DNA of 64,000 nt from a bacterium ADurb.Bin243 (GTDB taxonomy: Bacteria > Muiribacteriota > UBA9980). The notes beneath the pieces were generated by a model. The model was not told the origin of the DNA, did no database searches, and was given only the letters and a program-made list of their open reading frames with translations. The stretch is from positions 1-64,000 of the forward strand of contig MWBZ01000007.1 in NCBI GenBank assembly GCA_002069765.1, written 5' to 3'. Positions 34,117 to 43,012 of this stretch are shown here, one piece after another; within the stretch, counting starts at the first letter, position 1, and each line of letters begins with the position of its first letter. The position numbers were made by a program, and so were the translations under genes.

Positions 34117-35001
34117 CGATTTTATAAATTTTATGTCGTCGATTAATTTCCTGGAGGTTATCGCGAAAGAACGATGATTTTCAAAGGAATAAGGGTCCGT
34201 TTCTATCGTTATTCCCCCGCCGTATTTCATTTTAGTCAATTTAGACAAAAACCTCGCCAGATCCATAATTCCGTCATCCACCGTGCGGTGCTCGCGGCTT
34301 ATTTTGTAATTGGAAAGATGGACGTGAGCTATGGACGTTTCGATTTTATCCAGATATTCGTGCGGCGCGCAGTTCCATGTTCCAAGGTGCGTGGTATCGA
34401 TGGTGACGTACTGGAATTTATTTAGAAAATCTATGGAATTGAGCGAACGGGCGATATCGTCGAGCTCTATAGGCGCGAATTTATCGTATTCAGGATGATG
34501 GGCGGCGATATCGTAAGTTATTTTTTTTCTGATCTTATACGGCAGCTTTTTAAAATTATAAAACGTCCGTCCCAGTTTTCCAAATAAAACAAAACGGCGC
34601 GGCATGTTTTCGATTCCTATTTTAATGTCCGGATTTTCTTTTTGATAGCGGCCCAGTTCGTTTATAAGCCATTGCTTATATTCTCCGTCTTCGGAAAGCG
34701 CGGTGTGGGCAACGACCACTTTTGCGCCGAGCCGGTATGCCATTTCGACCGTGCGCATCAGTTTTTCATGCGGTTTTTTGGGCCAGTAATCGTTCTGCCA
34801 TGAATTAAAAGGGCAATGGAGCACTTTTATGGGCATTTTAAAATCGGCCGCGAGTTTTTTCATAAGGCTCACGTTAGATAATTCCTCGTTGCGCCCGACT
34901 ATTATTTCCACGCCGTCGAAAGAGCATTTAGACGCCATGTTGAAAAAAGGCATGAGCTGGTAATCATATAACGAGCCGTGGCTGAGATAAATTTCGTTCA
35001 A
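34096..35001 (-). CDS. Sugar-phosphate isomerase/epimerase-like TIM-barrel protein
   Basis: A 301-residue protein of the xylose-isomerase-like TIM-barrel superfamily (AP-endonuclease family 2). The metal-binding residues usually seen include a histidine (AHTALSEDGE), a glutamate (IGIENMP), an aspartate/histidine pair (VTIDTTHLGTW), a histidine (AHVHLSNYK) and a late glutamate (ITIETDP). These suggest a divalent-metal isomerase, epimerase or endonuclease, but the substrate is open. The start ATG at 35001 has weak SD. It is convergent with, and overlaps by 21 bases, the HEAT-repeat gene, and is the last of three minus-strand genes together with two transporter-like genes upstream. Confidence 0.82.
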   Translation of the reverse strand: MNEIYLSHGSLYDYQLMPFFNMASKCSFDGVEIIVGRNEELSNVSLMKKLAADFKMPIKVLHCPFNSWQNDYWPKKPHEKLMRTVEMAYRLGAKVVVAHTALSEDGEYKQWLINELGRYQKENPDIKIGIENMPRRFVLFGKLGRTFYNFKKLPYKIRKKITYDIAAHHPEYDKFAPIELDDIARSLNSIDFLNKFQYVTIDTTHLGTWNCAPHEYLDKIETSIAHVHLSNYKISREHRTVDDGIMDLARFLSKLTKMKYGGGITIETDPYSFENHRSFAITSRKLIDDIKFIKSSLEDGF

Positions 35002-35048
35002 TTTGACTTCCCTTCCATGATATTTATAAAAACTTAATTTATTTTTGG

Positions 35049-35948
35049 TTATTTCCAGCTGTACTTTTTGAGTATGAGCTGTTCGTATAAGTCGAGGCCC
35101 TGCGCGTTGAGGCGGAGGCTGTGTATTTTATCCTTTTCGAAAACGTCGAAGGTGAGCACCATGCAGCCGTACTCCTGCAGGTAAAATAAATTCGGCACGA
35201 TGTCGTCGGTGCCGGTTTTTTCTTTAACTATGGCCTGAAGGGCTTTTAGTTCCATTTCCTGATAAGCGTTTTTCTGCCAGTGCTTATATAAAGCTTCGAA
35301 TATATTGTACCTTACTGAAAAATCGAAAGAAGCCTTTTTAGGCGCGAAAAACATGGGGCCGGGCACTTTAAAGATGCTGCGGCCCGAAACGGGGTTGATA
35401 AGTGCGGCGAACGCAAGCCACAGGGCTATCAAACCCATGCCGGCGGTCAGAAGCGCTATGGGAAAGGCGAGCGCCTGGGTCCCTGTAAGGCCGTTGACTA
35501 TCTTGCAAAGGTATAAAAGGTCTATATCGAGCAAAAAGGCGAACAGGAGCTTGCTGAAAAAACCGAACCCGTAGGTGAGCACCGAAAATATAACGAAAAG
35601 CAGCATATCTACCGACAGAGCGACGGTGTGATCCGGCAAAAAACCGCTGGCGCCGAAAGAGTAAAAAGACCAGGCCAGATAGGCCCATGAAAAAGAAAAC
35701 GCCGTAAATATAGTTCCGCCGAAAAGATTTTTATTGGCGAATTCCATTAATCCCGTTATCATCTGGCAGCCGCAGCCGAAAAAAAGCGCCCATACGGCGG
35801 TAGTTTTAAAAGCCGCAGGGGTGAGAGTATATCCGAGGGCTATCGGCATAAGCGCGGCGCATGAGACGGCCAGGCCTATAAGGCCGAGCGGCGTGGGGCT
35901 GGCGAAAACTTCCTTGTGGTTAAGATCCAGATCGACTTTTTTGATCAT
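35049..35948 (-). CDS. Acetate/succinate transporter (GPR1/FUN34/YaaH family) with C-terminal extension
   Basis: A 299-residue membrane protein. The first 190 residues are the GPR1/FUN34/YaaH fold with about six membrane helices: it starts FASPTPLGLIGLAV (the family's N-P-(A/P)PLGL motif region) and continues ALMPIALGY..., FFGCGCQMITGLMEF (the GG-Q-G..E motif). These proteins carry acetate or succinate as a monocarboxylate channel/symporter. The extra 100 residues after about 200 are soluble, charged, and contain FEALYKHWQKNAYQEMELKALQAIVKEKTGTD and LNAQGLDLYEQLI, resembling a winged-helix-like or regulatory domain. AGAGGTG precedes the ATG. In a minus-strand trio with an EamA transporter upstream. 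Confidence 0.78.
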   Translation of the reverse strand: MIKKVDLDLNHKEVFASPTPLGLIGLAVSCAALMPIALGYTLTPAAFKTTAVWALFFGCGCQMITGLMEFANKNLFGGTIFTAFSFSWAYLAWSFYSFGASGFLPDHTVALSVDMLLFVIFSVLTYGFGFFSKLLFAFLLDIDLLYLCKIVNGLTGTQALAFPIALLTAGMGLIALWLAFAALINPVSGRSIFKVPGPMFFAPKKASFDFSVRYNIFEALYKHWQKNAYQEMELKALQAIVKEKTGTDDIVPNLFYLQEYGCMVLTFDVFEKDKIHSLRLNAQGLDLYEQLILKKYSWK

Positions 35949-35978
35949 TGAAACACCTCTGTTTATTATTATATTTTT

Positions 35979-37055
35979 TTATTTAGCGTGTTCGTGTTCG
36001 TGATGTATGTCGGGATAATGGAAATGCGTATGAAAAACGCTGTGATGTTCATGCACGTGAGTGTGAGCCGCGGCGCAATTTGCGCCTTGAGATTCTTCGT
36101 GTTCGTGTTCGTGGTGCATATCGTCGTGAGTGTGAAGGTGCTCGTGGCGAATATATTCGTGTTCATGGCCGTGCTCGTGGTCTTCGGAAAGATGGCAGTA
36201 AACTCCAGCCGCCATCAGTAAAAATGCGGCGCAGAAAGCGGCCGTTAAATTTTCACGAAAGATCAATATGGAAGCGATCGAACCGAAAAAAGGCGCCATC
36301 GAGAAATAAGCCCCGGTGCGCGACGTTCCGATGTGGCGAAGCGCGAGAACGAACATCACGAGGCTCAGGCCGTATCCGAAAAAGCCTACCACGAAAGATT
36401 TGAGCATGACGCTATATTGCGGAAAACTAATATTCAATATGAAAAAAGATATCAATAGATTTGTGGAACCCGCTATCAAACCTTTAATCGAAGCTATATG
36501 AAAAGGGTCGCCGCCCGATATTTTTTTCGTCAAATTATTGTCTATCGCCCACGAAAGGCAGGCGATCACTATAGCCAGCGGGCCGGTCAGCGACATAAAA
36601 ACGGCGTTTCCTTCCCACGAAAGCGCCGCGCTTCCGGCTGTGATTAAAAGCATTCCGGCGGCTATTCTTTTATCGAAATTTTCCATGAATACGAACCATG
36701 CTATCAGAGCGGTGAAAACGCCTTCAAGGTTCAATAGCAGCGAAGCGGTCGAAGCCTGAGAATTAGAAAGGCCGAATACCAGGAATATGGGGCCGAGAAA
36801 CCCGCCGAAAAAAGTGGCGCCTATAAGCCACGGCCAGTCCCGGCGTTTAAGCGGCGCTTCGGCCCCGCCAGGGTTTAAATTTAAGATTTTTTTGAGAATT
36901 ATAACTATAAGAAGTCCGAAGCCTGAACCGGCGTATAAAAGGCCGGCGAGCATGAACGGCTTTATTTCCCCGATAAATATCTTTGCCAGCGGCGTGCTGA
37001 GCCCGAAAAGCGCCGCTGCGGAAATAGCGTTTATGACGCCCGCATTAAATTTCAT
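35979..37055 (-). CDS. EamA/DMT-family transporter with histidine-rich tail
   Basis: A 358-residue membrane protein with the ten-helix EamA (drug/metabolite transporter) repeat: an N-terminal half (about residues 1-140) and second half (about 150-285) with FFGYGLSLVMFVLALRHIGTSRTGAYFSMAPFFGSIASIL typical of the family. The last ~70 residues are a His/Glu tail with about 25 histidines (such as DHEHGHEHE and HHEHEHAK). This resembles metal-handling tails of zinc, nickel or cobalt transporters, so metal binding or metal efflux is suggested, but the family normally moves metabolites. It is first in a minus-strand trio with the acetate-type transporter and the isomerase. Confidence 0.82.
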   Translation of the reverse strand: MKFNAGVINAISAAALFGLSTPLAKIFIGEIKPFMLAGLLYAGSGFGLLIVIILKKILNLNPGGAEAPLKRRDWPWLIGATFFGGFLGPIFLVFGLSNSQASTASLLLNLEGVFTALIAWFVFMENFDKRIAAGMLLITAGSAALSWEGNAVFMSLTGPLAIVIACLSWAIDNNLTKKISGGDPFHIASIKGLIAGSTNLLISFFILNISFPQYSVMLKSFVVGFFGYGLSLVMFVLALRHIGTSRTGAYFSMAPFFGSIASILIFRENLTAAFCAAFLLMAAGVYCHLSEDHEHGHEHEYIRHEHLHTHDDMHHEHEHEESQGANCAAAHTHVHEHHSVFHTHFHYPDIHHEHEHAK

Positions 37056-37180
37056 TTTATACCCTTTCCCGTTTTATTTAATTTAAGATAAGTTCTTATA
37101 ATAACATAATGTTTTTTAATAATCAATTATTTCGTTCCGGCATCATTAAATAAAATGAAAGATTTTCCGATAGGTATAAT

Positions 37181-37453
37181 ATGGCGATATATAATTATTT
37201 AGAAGACCTTATACAAGTTAAAATTCAGCAGATTTTATCCAATAAAAACAACGTCTGCAAATGCGATAAGTGTTTAAGCGATATGCTCGCTTATGCGATA
37301 AACGGGCTTCCCGTAATATCGTATGTAACATCGGACGGCGGCATACACCGTGAAGTTCAGAACCTGACCAACGATAATTTGAAAATCGAACTCGCCACGC
37401 GCTGCGTTAAAGCGGTGGACCTTGTAGGAAAAAATCCAAAGCATAAAAAGTAA
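37181..37453 (+). CDS. comFB: ComFB-family late-competence protein
   Basis: A 90-residue protein of the ComFB family. It begins with YNYLEDLIQVKIQQIL and contains the cysteine motif CKCDKC (about residues 25-30), then LAYAINGLPVISYVT, which are the family hallmarks. In Bacillus ComFB is encoded with competence-helicase genes; in other bacteria it is a small, probably zinc-linked regulatory protein of unknown mechanism, sometimes a nucleotide-second-messenger binder. It is followed by a STAS protein 17 bases later and may be co-transcribed. A TATAAT directly abutting the ATG is probably coincidental. Confidence 0.8.
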   Translation: MAIYNYLEDLIQVKIQQILSNKNNVCKCDKCLSDMLAYAINGLPVISYVTSDGGIHREVQNLTNDNLKIELATRCVKAVDLVGKNPKHKK

Positions 37454-37470
37454 AATTATAAACGGGGTGA

Positions 37471-37911
37471 ATGAAATTGGCCATTAAAAAAACTTCAGGC
37501 GCGGCTAAACCCGGCAAAGCCGAAATCGCGTCGAATGAAGCTAAAAAAGAAAATACGGTTAAGGGCGCGGCCGTAAAAGGCGTTGAAGTCGCTATCGAGA
37601 AAAAGAAAAATTACGTGAAATTAAGCGTTTCAGGAGACGTTACTATAAGAACGGTCTCTTCGCTCAAAAAGACCGTAAAAGAGCTTACGGATGAAAAATT
37701 CATTAACATGGTATTCGACCTTTCCAATACCAGATACGTGGATTCGTCGGGCCTGGGTTTTTTCATCGGCACGCTTAAAACGCTGAAAGAAGCGCACGGC
37801 GCGCTTCATATTTCGGGCTTGAACGATCATATCAAAGGGCTTTTTCAGCTCATCAACCTCACCAATATTTTTGAAATATTCGAAGACCCGAAAGAGGCTG
37901 CTAAATTTTAG
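37471..37911 (+). CDS. STAS-domain anti-sigma-factor antagonist
   Basis: A 146-residue protein. A low-complexity Lys/Ala-rich N-terminus of about 45 residues precedes a STAS domain (KNYVKLSVSGDVTIRTVSSLKKTVKELTDEKFINMVFDLSNTRYVDSSGLGFFIGTLK). The DSSGLG motif carries the serine (about residue 93) that anti-sigma kinases phosphorylate in SpoIIAA/RsbV proteins. STAS proteins of this kind control alternative sigma factors by partner switching; the kinase and sigma factor are not in the window. It follows ComFB and precedes the FN3 lipoprotein. A weakly spaced GGGG precedes the ATG. Confidence 0.85.
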   Translation: MKLAIKKTSGAAKPGKAEIASNEAKKENTVKGAAVKGVEVAIEKKKNYVKLSVSGDVTIRTVSSLKKTVKELTDEKFINMVFDLSNTRYVDSSGLGFFIGTLKTLKEAHGALHISGLNDHIKGLFQLINLTNIFEIFEDPKEAAKF

Positions 37912-37968
37912 TTTCCGCCGGGGGCATTATATGGTTATCAAATCTTCATCCTGAGAGAGTATTTAAAA

Positions 37969-39873
37969 ATGAGCAAAACCGGTATTTATAACGTCAAATT
38001 CATAGCGTATTGCGTTTTATTGATATTGCTTACCATGGCGCTTTCCACCGGCTGCCAGAGCAAATCGACGGGAACTTCGCCCACAGGGCAGGTTTTAATC
38101 GACGACGGATATATTCCGGACAGCCCCAAGTGGGATAAAAACTCTCCCATAGCGCTTCAGAAGGTAAGCGAAAAAGCTTATCAGGCCATACTCGACTGGG
38201 ACATAGTCACCACGAGCAAAGAAGACAATACTAAAAAGAACGTAATAGGCTATAACATATACCGCCGCAAAGAATCGGCCATAGACAAAAAAATCGCGAC
38301 GCTCTCTTCGGACCAGCATTATTATATAGATAAATCGCTCGAACTGATAGAGGGCGAAAAGTTCATATACACGATATCGGCCTTCGACAATATGCTGCGC
38401 GAAAGCAACCGCAGCGACCCGCAGATGGTTATAGTACAGCCTGAAAAAAAAGCCGTTCCGAAGCCCCCGTCCAGGATGTTTTTCGCGCCCGGCTCCAGCA
38501 TAGCTTTCGGAAACGACCGCGGCGATATAATTATTTCATGGGACGCGCCCATGGAAAACACCGACAACTCGACGACGTCGGATATCGTAGAATACGAGAT
38601 AGAAGCGCACACGCATAATCAGACGGCCTGGAAGCAAATCGCCAAGGTGCCGGGCGACAAGAATATATTCATAGACTCCAATCTTACGCAGGGCACTTAT
38701 TTCTACAGGGTGCGCGCTAAAAATTCAGTCGGCAACTACTCGCAGTACGTGGACGGCAATTTTTCCATTTTCGGAAAGATAGATAACACCGCCCCGGGCC
38801 CGGTCACGAATCTGGAAGTCTGGTACCAGAAAGGGAAAAACTTTTTAAGATGGCAGAACCCGGTAAAAGACGCGGACGGCAAAACTCTCGATTTTATAGG
38901 CGTAAAGGTTTACCGTAAGATAAAAGACAGCTCGGAGCCCTTCACTCTCGTAAAAATACTGCCGCCCGATATTTCATATACGGATTTCAATATAAATTTA
39001 GATAACTATTATATTTACACTGTGACGACTTTCGACGTTTCGGGCAACGAGTCCATAATGTCTAAACCCGCTTCTTCCGAACCTTCGATCACATACCTGG
39101 AAACGCCCAAAAATTTATTCGCGAAGCTCAGCAAGAACTCCGCTCTCACGCTTAACTGGGACGCCGTTTCAGGGGCTAAGTCCTATAACGTTTACCGCTC
39201 CCAGATAGAAAACGGCGTTTACGTAAAAACCGGCGACAGCGCGGTTAATTCATATTTAATGAGCATCCCCTACGGCAACGTTTATTATTATAAAGTAAGC
39301 GCCGTAGATGAAAAAGGCGTTGAAAGCTCGCCTTCCAGAGCCATCGAAGTGATCGGGAACATATTATATAAAACGCTCGAGTGCGAATCTTACCTCAACG
39401 ATATTTCAAAAGGCGTAAATGCCGTATCCAGGCCGTTCGAGCTTGAAGTAAACGTTATGGACTTCAGCGACATCAACCAGTACGGCGATTACTTGAAATT
39501 TATGCCTATATCGGTTTCCGATGGAGAATCGGTGAGAGGCGTTCCCATTTCAGGCAAAGACGTGGACGCGGTGGACGATTATATAGATATCAACCAGTTT
39601 ATGAGTTCCGGCACGTATAAATGCGAAATATGGATCAAAAAAAGCGACGACAGCGGCATATACCGCATCGAAGTGGGAGGAAACACATACGGCCCGATAG
39701 ATTGCTACTCCAACAATAATTACGATATTTTGAAATTTCCAGTTTCTTTTACCGTAGCGGACGACGCCACTTATCATGGCAAAAACGTAACGTATAAATT
39801 CACCTGCCTCGGCAAGTCTGAAAATTCGTCGAATTACTCTATAAATTTAGATAAGATAGTAGTTTTAAGGTAA
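37969..39873 (+). CDS. FN3-domain lipoprotein
   Basis: A 634-residue probable lipoprotein: a signal peptide ends in the lipobox LSTGC (Cys about residue 29). The body is a series of fibronectin type III-like modules, for example around residues 50-150, 165-265, 275-370 and 375-465 (recurring Y.IYRR / Y.V.A.D phrases such as NVYRSQIENGVY and YYKVSAVDEKGVESSPS). The last 160 residues are a separate beta-rich domain starting TLECESYLNDIS, with no recognised match. FN3 lipoproteins usually bind polysaccharide or other proteins at the cell surface. No partner enzyme is adjacent. It ends 29 bases before a terminator. Confidence 0.85.
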   Translation: MSKTGIYNVKFIAYCVLLILLTMALSTGCQSKSTGTSPTGQVLIDDGYIPDSPKWDKNSPIALQKVSEKAYQAILDWDIVTTSKEDNTKKNVIGYNIYRRKESAIDKKIATLSSDQHYYIDKSLELIEGEKFIYTISAFDNMLRESNRSDPQMVIVQPEKKAVPKPPSRMFFAPGSSIAFGNDRGDIIISWDAPMENTDNSTTSDIVEYEIEAHTHNQTAWKQIAKVPGDKNIFIDSNLTQGTYFYRVRAKNSVGNYSQYVDGNFSIFGKIDNTAPGPVTNLEVWYQKGKNFLRWQNPVKDADGKTLDFIGVKVYRKIKDSSEPFTLVKILPPDISYTDFNINLDNYYIYTVTTFDVSGNESIMSKPASSEPSITYLETPKNLFAKLSKNSALTLNWDAVSGAKSYNVYRSQIENGVYVKTGDSAVNSYLMSIPYGNVYYYKVSAVDEKGVESSPSRAIEVIGNILYKTLECESYLNDISKGVNAVSRPFELEVNVMDFSDINQYGDYLKFMPISVSDGESVRGVPISGKDVDAVDDYIDINQFMSSGTYKCEIWIKKSDDSGIYRIEVGGNTYGPIDCYSNNNYDILKFPVSFTVADDATYHGKNVTYKFTCLGKSENSSNYSINLDKIVVLR

Positions 39874-39901
39874 ACACGCCGGCTATTTTCTAATAGAAAT
39901 C

Positions 39902-39948
39902 AAAAAGAAGCCTTCCTGATGATAAATTTCAGGCGGCTTCTTTTTTTA
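39902..39948. terminator. Bidirectional rho-independent terminator
   Basis: Stem AAGAAGCC / GGCTTCTT with a loop of about 20 bases, preceded by an A-run and followed by a T-run. It sits between the FN3 lipoprotein (plus) and the MFS gene (minus), so it can stop both. Confidence 0.8.
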
Positions 39949-39975
39949 TTCAGTTTCATAAACGGTTTTTTTAAT

Positions 39976-41181
39976 TTATCGGACGCGCTTTTCTTCTTTA
40001 GCCGCTATCATGAAAAAAATGGTGCCTGTTGCTCCGAATGCGAAGGCGGTGAATAAATTAAGAGCGGGCGAACTTCTCCATAAAAAAGCCCCGCCGAAAG
40101 CCGCCAGAGATACTATTACGTCTCTGATCAGGTAATAAACTCCGTATGTATATGCCCTGTGGCCCTCCGGAACCAGGTCGAGAATCATGGCCTTTCTGGT
40201 TGGCTCGCCGAATTCCTTGAACCCCCTCAATATAAAAGCGAATACGAGCGCGGTAAAAGTTTGAGAATAATAAAGCGCGGGCGGAAATAGCGTAAAAAAC
40301 ACAAAAGTTGCGGCCACGAATGGTTTTTTAGAGCCCCTGTCGGCAAAATGGGCCACAGGTATATAAATTAAAATGGCCGCGGTCATTTCTACGGCCGTGA
40401 GAATGCCGAAATCGAAAGCGGATATTTTGGGCGCGATCATCGAATTTTTATCTCCCAGGCACCACAGCACGACGAAGGCGTAGGGTATCTGCTCGCAAAA
40501 CCTTATTAAAATGTCCGAAATCAAAAGTATTTTAAGCTGGGGTGAAAACAGCTCCCGCCATGGCGCGCCTATGTCTTTTTTATCTTTAGCGCCTTCGTCT
40601 TCCTCCATTAAAAGCTGCTGCATAATAAGCGATATTACGGCGAGCGCCGCGGCGAATATGAACGAATATCTTATGCCGTCCCGTATCCCGTAAGAGCCTA
40701 TTAGCCAGCCGCCTATAATAGGGCCGAGAGCCATGGGCAGCCGCCTTACGAGCGAATGCATCGTAACGCCCATGGTGCGTTTTTTGTCGGGAAGCACTTT
40801 AGAAACAAGGCTCATGGTAGCGGGAAGCGCGAGCGCGTCCCAGGAAATAAAGAATATAGACCCTATGACGGCGGCCTGCCAGCTTGGAAATAATATAACA
40901 ATAAAATAGCCCGTCATTGCGAACAGGTTGAATACGACGAGCGCTTTTTTGAAGCCTATGAGGTCGCTCAGATAACCGCCGGGAAGCGAATACAGCGCGC
41001 TGAGAAGGTTGTCCAGGCCGTTGAGAAGGCCTATAGCCAGAGCGCCGCCGCCGAGGGTTTCTATATATTTGGGCAGAAACCTTTCGGCCAGCTTTTCGCC
41101 CATGCCCACGAAAACTACCATTAAAAGAAGAGCGGCCATGCTCTTTTTCAGCGCCAGGAAGTCGGCGATTTTAGAAAGCAA
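39976..41181 (-). CDS. MFS transporter
   Basis: A 401-residue major-facilitator protein with about twelve hydrophobic segments and a typical GYLSDLIGFKKALVVF loop between TM2 and TM3. The later loop HFADRGSKKPFVAAT resembles the equivalent one in the second half. The substrate is unknown; the sequence is closest in feel to uncharacterised MFS proteins. A frame reaching 41253 exists, but a perfect TTGACA-17-TATAAT promoter lies inside it at 41246-41218. The real start is therefore probably TTG 41181 after AAAGGGG. It is a single minus-strand gene, divergent from the cyclase gene. Confidence 0.85.
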   Translation of the reverse strand: MLSKIADFLALKKSMAALLLMVVFVGMGEKLAERFLPKYIETLGGGALAIGLLNGLDNLLSALYSLPGGYLSDLIGFKKALVVFNLFAMTGYFIVILFPSWQAAVIGSIFFISWDALALPATMSLVSKVLPDKKRTMGVTMHSLVRRLPMALGPIIGGWLIGSYGIRDGIRYSFIFAAALAVISLIMQQLLMEEDEGAKDKKDIGAPWRELFSPQLKILLISDILIRFCEQIPYAFVVLWCLGDKNSMIAPKISAFDFGILTAVEMTAAILIYIPVAHFADRGSKKPFVAATFVFFTLFPPALYYSQTFTALVFAFILRGFKEFGEPTRKAMILDLVPEGHRAYTYGVYYLIRDVIVSLAAFGGAFLWRSSPALNLFTAFAFGATGTIFFMIAAKEEKRVR

Positions 41182-41217
41182 TTCAAAGCCCCTTTCGCGA
41201 TTTGTTAAAACCACGGT

Positions 41218-41246
41218 ATTATAAGAAAATCCGCTATTTTTGTCAA
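41218..41246 (-). promoter_or_regulatory. Consensus promoter for the MFS gene
   Basis: On the minus strand, TTGACA (41246-41241), a 17-bp spacer and TATAAT (41223-41218). Both hexamers match consensus exactly, and it ends about 37 bases before the chosen TTG start at 41181. Confidence 0.75.
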
Positions 41247-41302
41247 GCCGCATAAGCGGTTTTATTAGCGGTTTTATTTTTTATTATGTCAAATTTTTAT
41301 TA

Positions 41303-41331
41303 TTGATTTAAAAACCGAAATAATGTATAAT
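41303..41331 (+). promoter_or_regulatory. Promoter for the cyclase gene
   Basis: TTGATT (41303-41308), a 17-bp spacer and TATAAT (41326-41331) precede the ATG at 41395 by about 63 bases; GGTGAT provides the ribosome-binding site. Confidence 0.6.
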
Positions 41332-41394
41332 TAAATTATAATATAGTTATATTCCCCGTAAACGGGCTTAAATTTCATAAAACGACGGTGATTT

Positions 41395-42840
41395 ATGCAA
41401 TATTTAAACGACGAATACGTAATGTACTCGTTAATAACGCTGACGGTATCCATCGCCATTCTTATAATTTTTTTGATTTCATATAAAAAGATAACTATAA
41501 TGATCGAAAAATACGAGGCCAGAAAAAAAGAGGACGCCGAACGCGAAAAGAAGAAAACTTCCACGGGAAAGGAAAGTTTCGTAGCAGAAATCGAAAAAGA
41601 GTACATGACTAAGCTCGACAAGCTGCAAATCGAATATAACGATAAAATGATAAAGGCCTCCACGCTGGTTCTTAAAATCAAAAACATAACTTCTTCGCTG
41701 AGCCCGCAGGTCATAATAAAAGAAATACAGGAACTGCTCAAAAATAACCTTCCCGTCAATAAGGCCGTAATTTACCTTAAAAGAAAAGATTCGGGCAATA
41801 TACTTCTGGCCGGCGGCGTGGGCACGGCCATCAACGATCAGGTTATAGAAGAATTTCCGGTAGAGCAGATACCGCTTGTCGCTCACTCTTTTTACGCTAA
41901 AAAACTCGTCCATATAGAAGACGCCTGCGCCGATAAAAAAATACAGGAACTGCTGTTATCCAGTACGCAAAAATTCATATACGCGCTTCCGCTTCTGGCT
42001 ATAGCCGAAGGAGAGCTGGTTCCCTCCGGCGCGATCGCCATCGAAAAGTTTAACGATCAGATCACGGCTCTCGCTTCCGAAGACCTTTCCCTTCTTTCGA
42101 TGCTTTCCACGATCATAGGCAACGCGCTTTATAACGCGGCCGATCTGGAAAGCTCTAAAAAATTCTCCGAAGAGCAGCTGCTCGAAAAGAAAAAACTGAC
42201 CAAAATATTTTCTAAATACGTTTCGTCGCAGATCGTCGACGAACTCATGAAAAATCCGGATTCAACGGCGCTCGGCGGTAAAAAACAGAAAACGACAATT
42301 CTTTTCAGCGATATACGCGGCTTCACTTCTATGAGTGAAAAATTCGAGCCGGAAGCGATAGTCTCGCTCCTGAACGAATATTTTTCCGAAATGAGCGGCG
42401 TCATATTCAACTGGAACGGTACGCTCGATAAATATATAGGCGACGCCATGATGGTGCTTTTTGGAGCGCCGATACTCGGCTCCGACGATGAATTGAGGGC
42501 CGTGACCGCGGCCATCGAAATGCAGAGAAAGCTCAAAAAACTTAACGAATTCTTCGATAAAAAAGGCCAGAAAACCATAGGCGTAGGAATAGGCATCAAT
42601 ACCGGCGACGTGGTAGTCGGAAATATAGGCTCCGAAAATAGGCTCGAATATACCGCCATAGGCGATTCGGTCAACCTCGCTTCACGCCTCTGCTCGGTGG
42701 CTAAAGCCGGCCAGATAATAATATCCGATTTCACATATAACCACGTAAAAGATTTTATCGAAGTCAATAAACTCGAAATGGTGCAGGTAAAAGGCAAGGC
42801 CGAAAAAATCCAGATTTACGAAGTGCTTAATTTAAAATAA
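41395..42840 (+). CDS. Class III adenylate/guanylate cyclase with membrane anchor and GAF domain
   Basis: A 481-residue protein: one transmembrane helix at residues ~11-30 (YSLITLTVSIAILIIFLIS), a charged coiled-coil (~35-85), a GAF domain (~95-245) and a C-terminal cyclase homology domain (~295-475). Cyclase motifs are TILFSDIRGFTSM (metal aspartate), NGTLDKYIGDAMMVLFGAP (second metal aspartate and the Lys position), and GINTGDVVVGNIGSENRLEYTAIGDSVNLASRL, containing the transition-state Asn and Arg. It probably makes cAMP; the Lys and Thr/Asp positions are consistent with ATP, but specificity cannot be stated firmly. GAF would sense a ligand. Ends 73 bases before a terminator. Confidence 0.9.
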   Translation: MQYLNDEYVMYSLITLTVSIAILIIFLISYKKITIMIEKYEARKKEDAEREKKKTSTGKESFVAEIEKEYMTKLDKLQIEYNDKMIKASTLVLKIKNITSSLSPQVIIKEIQELLKNNLPVNKAVIYLKRKDSGNILLAGGVGTAINDQVIEEFPVEQIPLVAHSFYAKKLVHIEDACADKKIQELLLSSTQKFIYALPLLAIAEGELVPSGAIAIEKFNDQITALASEDLSLLSMLSTIIGNALYNAADLESSKKFSEEQLLEKKKLTKIFSKYVSSQIVDELMKNPDSTALGGKKQKTTILFSDIRGFTSMSEKFEPEAIVSLLNEYFSEMSGVIFNWNGTLDKYIGDAMMVLFGAPILGSDDELRAVTAAIEMQRKLKKLNEFFDKKGQKTIGVGIGINTGDVVVGNIGSENRLEYTAIGDSVNLASRLCSVAKAGQIIISDFTYNHVKDFIEVNKLEMVQVKGKAEKIQIYEVLNLK

Positions 42841-42912
42841 AAATTAACGCGCCGCGAACCGCGCGATATATTAATATGTTAGAATATTTAATTTAATTGT
42901 TATAGCATAATG

Positions 42913-42969
42913 TTTCGACAAAAAAAGAGGGGCCGTTTTTAACCCGCGGCCCCTCTTTTTTTGTCGAAA
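42913..42969. terminator. Strong bidirectional rho-independent terminator
   Basis: A long perfect inverted repeat, TTTCGACA...GAGGGGCCG paired with CGGCCCCTC...TGTCGAAA, with an 11-base loop and poly-A/T flanks. Lies between the cyclase (plus) and the 536-residue unknown gene (minus) and borders the DnaA-box cluster. Confidence 0.85.
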
Positions 42970-43012
42970 ATATATTCAAAAAATAAAAGACTGAATCAGT
43001 CGTTTTTATTAT

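Noticed and set aside
37175-37180. TATAAT directly before the ComFB start as a promoter
   Set aside because: A start point there would fall inside the coding sequence, and the ComFB N-terminus fits the family from the annotated ATG.
42129-42797. 222-residue antisense frame opposite the cyclase
   Set aside because: Shadow frame of a well-defined cyclase domain; no ribosome-binding site or independent domain.
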